This document shows positions 54,607 to 64,000 of a DNA stretch of 64,000 bases, piece by piece. Source of the stretch: Rutstroemia sp. NJR-2017a BVV2 (taxonomy: Eukaryota; Ascomycota; Leotiomycetes; Helotiales; Rutstroemiaceae). The stretch is taken from NCBI GenBank assembly GCA_002946415.1, contig NJPS01000046.1, positions 2,170,001 through 2,234,000 of the forward strand, written 5' to 3'. The position numbers and the translations under genes are program-made. Each line of letters begins with the position of its first letter. Within the stretch, counting starts at the first letter, position 1. A model generated the notes under the pieces. That model was not told the DNA's origin. It ran no database searches and worked only from the letters and a program-made list of their open reading frames with translations.

Positions 54607-57600
54607 CTTAAGAGTGTTTGGTGGTAATCGAGATATGGTTGGCGCTCTTTCGGAATATTGAGGTGTACTTGTAGTGATTCGATATATCTGCTAATATCAA
54701 GTCTAGACGAGATACAGTAAGTGAATTGAGGTCGAAAAGAAGAAAGCAAAGCTGCTCGTATTGTGAAGAGGTACAGCAGACTGCAAGGTCGGATTTAGAT
54801 GCTAATTCGAGGTGGGAGGAGGTATTCGTTTGCTCTTCGGTCGTCGGATTGAGCCTCACCTCTTGAAAGTGAAGAGGGAAACTCGATCTGTAAATGTTGT
54901 TAAATTGCAGACTTCAATCTCTGTATCTAATCAATGCCTCTGATTATAATGGGCCGATTAGACAGTAAAAGTCTGATGCTTCGTCAAGATGTCGATAAAT
55001 TGAATTTGAATTGTACTCGTTGGCTGAAGGGACTATGGACACGCTCCGTGAGCATGCCCATAGTAGGTATTCACAGCTCAACGAAGGCCAGCGGCATTTC
55101 GACGAAGTTTGATGAGTAGTTGAGGTGTTCCGGATAAGTTCTGTAATGTGACTTCGTTGTCTTGTTGGTATGGTTGATGGTTGAGGAGAGAAGAAGAGAG
55201 GAAGAGAGGGAAGACGACATAATCTTTTTTTTTGGAGGGGACATTTTTTTCATGGTTTCGCGCTAATGAATTTAGTTTTGGGGGGATTTTGGAAATTTTG
55301 GAAATTTTGGTGCGAACCTTTTTATCAATTTGAAGGAAAGCTACGAAATTGTGCGCTTACATCGATAATGCCTGCTAGTGAATTGTGGAGTTAATCGAGA
55401 AACCGTTCGAGGGGAAAGAAATGATTGGCTGTAATTGACCTGCGATTTGACGATTTATTCTCACCGCTACTACGTATTTGTACAATTCTACGAAGGACTC
55501 CGTACGGGACACACTGCATTTATTCCCAATCGAGACTCCACTGGAGCATTCGTTTTGCGTGCAAAGTAAGGATTCTCTGACTCCAAGATGAGGGCGAGGA
55601 GAAGTATAGTCAGTGGGTTGATGGTTTAAACGCATTCCGGTTCAGATACGGATGGATGCATCAACCCCGGAAGGAGGGATAAAGGTACAGATTTGCACGA
55701 TGGTTGTCGCCAACCGCTCACTTCATTGGTTGGTGTCAACCCCAATACAGTCATGTCGAAGGGGGAGCGCACGAGCTAAAGTAGAGCCAAAGTGCAAGAG
55801 CGTAAGAGTGTTACATGTTGGCGCACATGTATTCGTTGGATTTGGTGGCCCATGGATGTACAGTCGATGCAATGCGATGGGGTCATCTCCTACCGCGGCT
55901 ATGTGAGAAGAAAAAAGGAAAAGAAGGATTTGGAGAGGAAAGCGGCGGCCCTGGATGGAGATCTAGGAAGTGCGAAAGTCTCGAATGGCGAAACGGACAC
56001 GAGGACTCCTCCTCTATGTGGAGAATGAGGTTGAAAAAAGTTGCTGATGCTGCGGGGCAAATTCATGGAACCAAAATAAAACAACTCATTACCTGAAAAT
56101 TCTCCACATCTTTTTTGACTTCTTCTCATGCATGCAAGACATAGCTTTATCAATAGTCCGATGCAATTGAACTGCCCAGAGTTGAATTCTGCTTCGTCTG
56201 CTGTGAAAGGAAGAGGGGTAACACAGGTAACACAGTAGAGAGATGCCCTCCCCACGGTACGGCACGGATTAGTGCTATGCGAAGTAAGACAGTCATCGTC
56301 ATATCTCATATATCCCGAAGGTCTGTGGGAAGAGGCTGGTCTAGAAGTACTTAGGTATAAAAGCCGTTAAAGCTTGAGCTTGAGCTTGGGGGTGGCCGTG
56401 ACTTGATACTTCGGCACCGGTACAGACCGTACAGGAAGATTACCTTTCAAGTGAACCAGCCGACGTGCACACTGGTATCCGTTCAGGACCGAATAGGTGA
56501 TGTCATGTGAGCAATGGCGCAGAGTTTGTTTTGGTTGGTTGCCTGTGAAAGTTTCTACCCCTTTGTCCCTTCGGCAAATTGTGAAGGGACTATCCTGGGT
56601 TCCAAAGAGGTGAAAGCTCACATGTAGGGAGTCGAAGGTACGCAAAGTACGAGCCGCAAAGTACCAGACGAGGTTGCGATGTCTCGGAAACGGCTGTCAG
56701 AAACAAGGACCAAATCCTCCGAGCAAGAGTTCTATCGACCCCTCACCGAACGAGTCATGCCTTTCAGCCTCAGTTGCAGTGAGTAATAAAATGTCGTGAC
56801 TGGGCTCATCAGAGGAGTCACATATTTGCTATGCTGGCATGTCCAGATTTACTCACTTCTCCTCATCAACCTCCTTCTTCTCTAGCTGCGAAGAATCTTC
56901 CTTGCCCTTGAAATCTCCACATGACGCATCGTCATCATGATCGTCCTTCATCGTGTCCAAATTTTCATCACTTGCACGATTCGAAGTTAAAATTGACAAT
57001 CGAGTGGGGGCCAATGAAAAGTGGAGTAGGGGTCTTTTTCCATTTTTATTTTCTCTTTTGGGCCATTCTTTTCGTTTTCCATGAAGCGTTTTTCTGTGGG
57101 GTACTTTGGAGCTTGGCACGAACATTTCCCCGCTATACCGTGATTGTAGATCACTTGACAGGATTCACGTCTTTTCAAAGCGAAAGACTCATTCAATGAA
57201 TTGTTTATTGGCATAAAGGAGAGCCATTTGGAGTACCGGCACAAGCAAATCATTTCCCCCCTTGTTCAGAGAGTAGTCAAAAGCAAGTTTTCCAGGAATA
57301 CCTCAACCTATTCTTCGCTCCATTATTCTGCCTCTTCCTTCCACTCTCGAATTATGGGCAAGTTGATGCTGAGCGATACCTTCCTGAAACCCTTCCAACT
57401 TATTCAAATTTCTTGATACAAAGCGCTGGCCAGTGTCACCGATGAAGTTGCAATCACAGCCGCAAACATCGATCCCCATTTTTCTCTTGTCAAATACGAA
57501 GCCTCAAAAGAACATCAGCCCTTTGCTAGTCCCTCTTAGCACGAAACGAAAGGACGATGGCCAGAGTGGCAGCGCGCATGTCACAGGAAGGAGGCTCGGG

Positions 57601-60357
57601 GCCTTGTTTGACGGCATCTGCCTATCAACGTCGAAGCTCTTCGAGGTCTATGGCGAAAGAGTATCAGAAACAACCAAGTTGGCAATTGCGAAAGACAAAA
57701 GCTGGTATGTCAATTCCGTTTTCGCTGCGTACTCGGAAATCGACGCCATCCTCATCTGATCCGCTGCTGCCTCCCCCAAAGTTGTTATTCCAGTTCACCT
57801 CTTGAGCTGGATATTGGCGCGCGGTGTCCCACCTGTAGCAAACGTAAGTCGAAGAGACAGGAGGTGAAGAAACAGTATCACCACAGGTCACTACAAGCAA
57901 ACCCCTCATGTTGAAGAGATGTTGGATTCTGCCGATGAGACCTGCTGCATTTGAGGTGATAACATGAGAGTTGTCTCCTAGGGACGCAAGCTAGAGTGCA
58001 TGTTCGGATATACAAAAATCGTGGCAGTGCTCATTGAGAGAAATCGAGCCTCGGAAATTTACTTCGCTCAAACTACAAACATCTCATGAGATGTCCTTAG
58101 TTAGTGCCTGGAATCTGAACTACTCGAGATATTTGACTTGGAGGGCAGCTTCTTAACTTCACACCTCTCTTTCCTTCGGCACAGTGGCACCGCTTGGGGT
58201 AGCTAGTAAGATATATGATTCCCTTTAGCTGCGACGGTAGACATCCATGCCCTCAGTCAGCCATTCACTCAAGCCAACTTAGGAAATGATCGAGTCCCTG
58301 CTGAGCTGGAAGAGGTAAATGCAGATAACTTTCTCCAGTTCGATTACGAGTATAAAATGAGTCTTAGGGTAGGTATTAGAATGATTGCTGACGCATCTTC
58401 ACATCTTCATATACAGAAATTTGTATTTGCTACATAATTTGCAAACTGTTCTCACGAGAACGCAAATTTTTCAGGATTGGGCTAATGTATTTTACCACTG
58501 GAAATAAAGACTAGACTCTAGGCCACAAATACAGCAGTCGCAAGATCACCATAAGTTCTACCCCAGCGTACCAGATCATGCACGGGACACGGGGACTTCA
58601 AAATCCCTCCCATTCTTGAAACTGGCAGACTCTCGCCATGACATATCCATCAACTACGATACATCGTGCAGTTCCAGTGCCGTATCGCCTGATAGTGCCG
58701 CTGTGATAATCGTACTTCCGTATAAGTCTTACGAGCTCGTTCTTCGCGATGAAATATTCATGATTTATACGTCTACTTATTTCTACTGGCTCGGAATGGC
58801 CTCCCATTTGCGGAGCTAGCGTTGAAATATGAGAGAAGAATTTTAAACGGCGTGTTTGTTTTTGAGTTCTAGGAGTCGAAACGTTTGGTTTGGACTGCTC
58901 GTGTCCACCCAACCAGGGTAGAGAGGATAATATACAATCTTCACCGGCCCAACTTCTCAACATCATATCCCCCATCTACTAGCTGTAGTGAACATCCCAT
59001 TACGAATTTCACCCTGCTCTTATTGACCACTAAATTCCTGTTCCTTTCAATTCTACTCCTCGTTTACAATATCATGCCCCTCTCATCTCATCCTCGCCTG
59101 CCCCCCCTTCCCATTCCCCTCAATTTCCGCCCCCATTTCTCCCACAAGACCATACCTAGCCCAAAACACCTTAACCCAGAACATCGACTCCACTGTCACA
59201 GCAATCGATAAGCATGCAGTAACGACGATTTTCACTGTTCGTGTAGCACCCCTGCGGTTGGCAGTGATCCAGGGTTTTCATTTGGTTTCGATTTCGGTTT
59301 CGAATCTGGTTGGAGTGCTGGCTGTGGATATTTGGGAGTGTTCGATGTGGTGATGCTTCTGCTGTGGCTTCTTGATGAGTTGGGAAATGACTGCGATATT
59401 ATGGTTCGAGGGGGTAGATGGGCTTCTCAACTTGGCCTTCCACATGGCTGGATTTGCACTGCTTGCTGGCAGAGCTGTGTGCGGGGAGGGTGGTTGGTTT
59501 ATTGGTGTTGGGGACCTTAAGTTATTCGACGTCTCCATAACAATGTCGTCGAGGTACGAGATACGTGATTGCATCCCGGGGGTTTGCACAGCCGAAAGAT
59601 TAGATTCATCGCCTGGCCGCCTGCTCCCGAGTGCTGACAGTCGTTTGGCGATTGAGTACTTCGTGGTAGTAATCGTGTTTGGAGCTCTTAAGTTTTGTTA
59701 TTCTTTTCGTTGTAGAAAAGGCCAGGTCTCAGAACTCAAGACGCAAATGAATCCGAAACGCAGGACTGACTTTTCAAGCAGGTCATTAGTTGCGGACGCA
59801 CATGGTACAAGCCAGAAGTACCTGTACAGGTCTGGCGAAAATTTGTGTCAGTATGTCGAACCAAGATTAGGCTGAGATCCATGTAGTTAATCTTCTATCA
59901 GTAAAGATCTCATGGTAAGACATGATTAACATTGCTGTTTATCTCAGTGGTTGTGATTTGTATTAGAAAGCAGTCTCTGTACTACAAGCTTACCGCCGCA
60001 CTACTAGATACATCGAATAAAAGAAACCACGAATTTCTCTTGACAGAAATAAGTTGAGCCCTGGATATTGAATGAACAAACCAATATCTATGGGCACGCT
60101 GAAATGAAGGTTCTTGCGGTCGGACGGATAGTCTGTCAAAATCTTTAGAGATGACATCGTCGCACTGCATACTCCATTCAGCGACAAGATTGACATGTAC
60201 AACAAAACCATCCCCAAACCATCATGATGTCTCTCAATCTGGGTCGACAATTTCCCAACTTACTGTATGATATCCCCAGGTTTTCTTATCGATCCTTCGG
60301 CTCAAATCAAACCAGTATATCCTCACTCGAAGTCAACTGTACTGAACGAAAAAAGAA
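54607..60357. other. Long gene-poor interval (5.7 kb)
   Basis: No frame here has a motif, a convincing start with splice structure, or family resemblance. Short frames at 55652-56096, 56853-57125, 57433-57759 and 58598-58975 look random. A plus-strand frame at 59372-59875 and its antisense at about 59278-59574 (Ser/Pro/Asn-rich, ATG-bearing) cannot both be real; neither is supported. A 9-bp tandem (TTTTGGAAA) occurs near 55285-55310. Confidence 0.4.
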
Positions 60358-61017
60358 ATGGCAACTCCAGTCGTTAAACCTTCTGCAAGGAGTCGTTCAT
60401 CATCTTCCGCTTTAAGACCCTCTACACCACGCCTAGCCACTCCTCGGCCGTCGACTTCGGAGCAATTTACACCACGTCCGACCGCTCCAAGACCCTCCAC
60501 TCCAGGACTATCATTTCTATACACATCCGATTTCCTCAACCCACGACCTCCACCCCGAATCAATGCACCAAACGCTCCCGCTTCATCTTCTCTCTCACCG
60601 GTCACTCGCACTCGCGAGCCCGAGACACAGGAATTGAAATCCAAAGCGTCACTTACGCTTTCATTGCCCGAACAGGAGCATTTCGGGCAACCGAGCATCA
60701 ATCTACCCGGTTTGACAATCCCAAGAGAGGCATTTGCTTCACTGGGTATTGGCGAGCGGGTGTCGGCTGTGGTGGTGGAGGATATGAAAAATGACGGAGA
60801 GTTGGAAGAAATGAAGGTAATTGTGAAGAAGGGTGAAAATGGCGGTGTCGAGGAGCAAGGCGCGATACATGAGAACGGAGCGCAAGAGCAAAGAACGGAA
60901 TTCGACAACGAGGAGACGTCGGAAGAGACTCCAGAAGAGTATGAGCGGAGATATGGGAGGCTGCGAAGAGGTTGGGGATCCATTAAATGGAGATGTTGTT
61001 GCAATCGACGGTCTTGA
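60358..61017 (+). CDS. Hypothetical Ser/Pro-rich protein
   Basis: Single open frame of 219 codons from an ATG at 60358. The first third is Ser/Pro/Thr/Arg-rich (STPRLATPRPSTSEQFTPRP), the middle has LPGLTIPREAFASLGIGERV, and the last part is Glu-rich and ends in the basic-Cys tail GWGSIKWRCCCNRR. The terminal CCC could be a palmitoylation-type signal, or the true protein could splice onward. No family recognised, and a chance frame is possible, but composition is more protein-like than its antisense. Confidence 0.4.
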   Translation: MATPVVKPSARSRSSSSALRPSTPRLATPRPSTSEQFTPRPTAPRPSTPGLSFLYTSDFLNPRPPPRINAPNAPASSSLSPVTRTREPETQELKSKASLTLSLPEQEHFGQPSINLPGLTIPREAFASLGIGERVSAVVVEDMKNDGELEEMKVIVKKGENGGVEEQGAIHENGAQEQRTEFDNEETSEETPEEYERRYGRLRRGWGSIKWRCCCNRRS

Positions 61018-62593
61018 AAACACGTTTTGGGAGTTCTGGTTTTCTGTCGAAATTTTCTTGTTAACTGCAGGTATATTGAATCCATTACCATCGTTATCCA
61101 CCCCTAATATATTTCATGGGAAAGCGGCTGGTGATCCACAACACAACGAGTAGAATACTGTCTGGACGAGATTCGGACAACGTGACTACGAAGCAAATCA
61201 TAGACGACAGGCAAGAACGGAAAAATCTTTCGTCTACTTCGTACCTTCCGTTCATTCCACCGTTCATTCCACCGTTCATCCTCGCCTATCTTTAGAAACC
61301 AGTGAAGAATAACGGCTGACCCACCTTCCCGAATTGTCAATACGGAGCGCATTCCGAACCAATGACAATGTAGGCACAGTCACCCGCTCCGATGCTAGTT
61401 CCTCGGCCGAACTCCGATTTGATATTGTGCACGCGTCCTCTTGCGATAATTTTTTTCTCCATCCCAGCCACGAGAATTCTTTCCTGCTTTCTTCCAATTG
61501 ACATGTGAGTGAGTTATGGACTGTCTTTTGCCTCCTAGGTTATCTTACGAATAACCATGCAAATTGTTCTCCTAGTTCCTACCACAATCATGCCACTGTG
61601 AAATCATTGAAAAGAGAAACCACGAGTTCGGTCGAAGTTATCCCGCATCATGTCTATCTCAACGCTTCTAGATGCCTTCGTAGCGTTTCACTGCATTGCA
61701 TTCTCACCGAGAAACAGTTGTACGGAAAACGCCACAAGTTTGTTACTGTACATGCAGTAGGTTGTATGGCCCGCAGGTAACCTCCGTCTGGCTGAGCCTG
61801 ACGTTCAGTCTGGACGTCGTATGGTGGAGTAGTCGTAATCGATACAGTTATCGTTGAAGCAAGCTTACATACGAACAGTACTAAGCGATAACGCCTATCA
61901 AATGTTGAAGAAAGCGGATGCAAGGGACTAGGCTTCCCGATAAACCAAAGTGGGTTTCTTTCAGCGGTGATCTGGACCTCGACATCGTCCCTCGTTTTTC
62001 TCTTCCCCATATTAAACTTTCCTGCAAGTGCTCGGATATCTTGCCGATTTCGTTACGTGCGACATATGCCTCAGCTATCATTGTTGAGGCGAGTTCCATC
62101 AACAAGGGTCGGGCTATGGCCATAAGAATCCTGACCGCATGAATGTTTGGCGAAGTGCATGCATGCATGCGTCTATCGGCTGCAGGGAGAGGGATGTAAA
62201 GTCGATAGTCGGAATGGTCGGTCCTGATTGTACCAAGTTATGGCATTTTATGTGCCTGTAGATCTCACCATGCGATTGGCATTGGTTATGATTTGTCGCT
62301 GAAGACTTGATGCTGGTGGTAACTTATACCCTACAGTAAGCAAAGTAGTCGCCCTGGCTCGTCAAGCCATATGTGGACACGAGGTTGGTTGTGTGGTGAG
62401 ATATCCGGAGAATTAATTTTTCCATCAGACGGGATCCATCGGAGGGGATCGCGGTGCATTGTCAAGTACATATATATATAGAGAAAGGCTTGATCTCTCT
62501 GATGTTCAGAAAGCTTTCTTGAACCATATATACCATCGAGTCTGACACATACCTAATCGAGTCATCCAATCAATCATCTTACCATAAGTCAAC
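61018..62593. other. Intergenic, 12-bp tandem repeat and TATA box
   Basis: No gene supported. CATTCCACCGTT is repeated in tandem at about 61253-61279. A TATATATATATA run at 62469-62481 lies about 120 bp upstream of the small secreted protein and is its likely TATA region. Confidence 0.4.
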
Positions 62594-63121
62594 ATGCTCA
62601 CCTCACTCTTCACCACCGTCCTTGCCCTCAGCACTCTCGCCCTCTCCTCTCCCATCCCAGTTGCTCCTGCTGCTGTTGTCGAACGCGATACAGCCGAGCT
62701 GTACATCCTCTCCAACTGCTACAGCAACGTAACCAAAGCTTCCTACGCCGCAGCCTTCTGGTACTACCCAGATTTCCTCCCCGACTACCCAGAGCCTCAA
62801 GCCGTTGCCAACATCTCCTCTTCCAAGGCCGTCACATTCGAGGGCAAGAAAATTTCCATCTCGTCGCCGTTTGTCATAAAAGCAACTATTCCAAAGAATG
62901 CCACCAAGGCCGAGTATCTGGCTATCGTAGCCCCAGCAACCACAAGTTCTTTTGCTGGTAACTCGGCAGTCATTAAGGGAAGTGGGGAGATCTTCTACCA
63001 GCCGGAACCAAATGTCAACTGTTACTACAACTATGGTGTTCGAGACGTAAGTGTGTTCTAGTGACGCGGCGAAATACGAGATACTAATGAGCATCATTAG
63101 AACCAGACTGAAGACCCATGA
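62594..63121 (+). CDS. Small secreted protein, unknown function
   Basis: 157 residues. Exon 1 62594-63046, exon 2 63101-63121; the 54-bp intron (GTAAGT...ATTAG, ACTAAT branch point) adds only NQTEDP before the stop. Signal peptide MLTSLFTTVLALSTLALSSP is followed by a short pro-like part and a Lys/Arg-free ERD region. The mature part has few cysteines (SNCYSN and NVNCYYNY), four or so N-glycosylation sequons, and motifs LYILSNCYSN and AAFWYYPDFLPDYPEP. A plus-side leader with a TATA run supports expression. Small secreted proteins of this kind are effector candidates in plant-associated fungi, but no such role is shown. No known family recognised. Confidence 0.72.
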
Positions 63122-63551
63122 GCTGGTAATGGTCACTGGGAGAGACATCTGCCGTTGAGCCTTGTTTAACTATGGAAGTTGTTAGAGCAGTGTGGTTGGC
63201 CTACCGAACATGACTAGATTCGATGATTTATGATGATATGACTGCATAACGGTGTAATGATTCACGACGGGTATAATGATATTGCATACATAAAATAATA
63301 AAAGTTTGTTTCCAAGACTCCTTCTGCTCAGTCATTGGTCCTGAAATGTGATTTTCAGAAACCATTCCCATCATGAATGCATTGAAGGCTTGAAGCTCGT
63401 TCGATCTTCTGGATCCAGTTCATTGAGATCGTCCATCCAGCAGTCAGCTTCTTCAACATGTTTTCCCCATCTTACCAAGTGGTTGTGTTTCCTGATTTTC
63501 AACACCCACTTGCCCACAGAAAGCCTTCTGCGTCATAGATACCCATATATC
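63122..63551. other. Convergent 3' region
   Basis: AT-rich, with AATAATAAAA near 63294-63303 that may serve polyadenylation of the secreted-protein gene. No gene. Confidence 0.4.
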
Positions 63552-64000
63552 TCACTTCATCAACGCACTCTGCAAAGCTCCCACACTAACCCCCACAAAC
63601 GCAACCATATACGCCGCAATAGCAAACGCATCCTGAACACTATGTTTAAACACCACCCACAACACCCCCATCAGCAAACTCCCCAGACCTAGCACCGCGA
63701 ACGCAATCCACCATATGAATTTCCAGTCCCAGTCCTCGACAAACTCCAGCCCCCAACCAATACTTGTCGGCGTACCGGGCTTGCACTGGAGTCTCTCCTT
63801 CAGCTTTTTCGGAAACCGGTCCAGGCAAACGGTTTCTTCGTCGGCATGGTCCGGATGCTGGAACAGGTGCATCATGTGGTTTTCCCCGATTGGAGGGACG
63901 AGGTCGGGCGGGGTGGGTAGGTATCGGTACTCTACGTGACCGGGGGGAGGAACGTCGTCTTTTTGACGAACGTCGACGAGGGAGCTTCTGTACATCTCGA
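63552..64000 (-). CDS. C-terminal part of a two-helix membrane protein (partial)
   Basis: The minus-strand frame is open to the window edge, so the start lies outside. An ATG at 63995 could be internal. Visible features: HVEYRYLPTPPDLVPPIGEN, an acidic loop, then WDWKFIWWIAFAVLGLGSLL and AFAIAAYMVAFVGVSVGALQ, two hydrophobic helices separated by FKHSVQDAF. This C-terminal pattern is common in large fungal proteins with an unknown cytosolic region followed by paired helices (CorA-like arrangement), but I cannot name the family from this fragment. Confidence 0.6.
   Translation of the reverse strand, partial: EMYRSSLVDVRQKDDVPPPGHVEYRYLPTPPDLVPPIGENHMMHLFQHPDHADEETVCLDRFPKKLKERLQCKPGTPTSIGWGLEFVEDWDWKFIWWIAFAVLGLGSLLMGVLWVVFKHSVQDAFAIAAYMVAFVGVSVGALQSALMK

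Noticed and set aside
61094..61352. Minus frames with MNGGMNGGMNGR repeat
   Set aside because: Produced by a 12-bp tandem repeat; no protein context around it.

Overview
This 64 kb window comes from a filamentous ascomycete (Pezizomycotina). Genes are spread over both strands. They carry short GT-AG introns, mostly 45-100 bp, with CTAAC/CTGAC-like branch points. Product families (PTH11-type rhodopsin-domain receptor, GH11 xylanase with CBM1, GH31 glucosidase, DOMON-b561 protein, HsbA-like protein, P450s) fit a plant-associated or saprotrophic fungus. A leotiomycete is my guess from general feel only. All exon models were built by eye from splice signals, reading phase and family motifs.

Layout. 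1-9.6 kb: a GNAT acetyltransferase, a secreted FAD-linked oxidase with a duplicated N-terminal segment, and a six-family-motif P450 of the CYP7/CYP8-like type. 9.9-16 kb: a second, intron-rich P450 divergent from an eight-exon rhodopsin-domain membrane protein, then a decayed short-chain dehydrogenase. 18.2-24 kb: a 1239-residue Ser/Thr-rich GPI-type cell-surface protein convergent with an MFS transporter of the allantoate-permease type. 26.1-27.2 kb: a secreted GH11 xylanase with a C-terminal cellulose-binding module.

27.8-33 kb: a zinc alcohol dehydrogenase divergent from an AHL/gamma-lactone-type metallo-beta-lactamase hydrolase, followed by a succinate-semialdehyde dehydrogenase. These three activities are the ones that bacterial blcABC (attKLM) uses to turn gamma-butyrolactone into succinate. 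This is the most interesting candidate system in the window.

34-41.2 kb: an AGC kinase like fission yeast Psk1, an atypical NAD-binding epimerase-like protein whose first exon is only the ATG, and a secreted GH31 alpha-glucosidase. 41.2-47 kb: gene-poor, with an HsbA-like gene or pseudogene running into an AT-rich block and a 222-bp imperfect tandem repeat. 47.3-54.6 kb: a secreted large-subunit catalase, a DOMON-cytochrome b561 membrane protein and an unrecognised nuclear-looking acidic protein. 54.6-60.3 kb is almost empty. The last 4 kb holds a Ser/Pro-rich hypothetical, a small secreted protein and the C-terminal part of a two-helix membrane protein cut by the window edge.

Several genes show block-wise switches between C-rich and G-rich coding sequence within single exons. 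No tRNA, rRNA, CRISPR array or intact transposon was found by eye.
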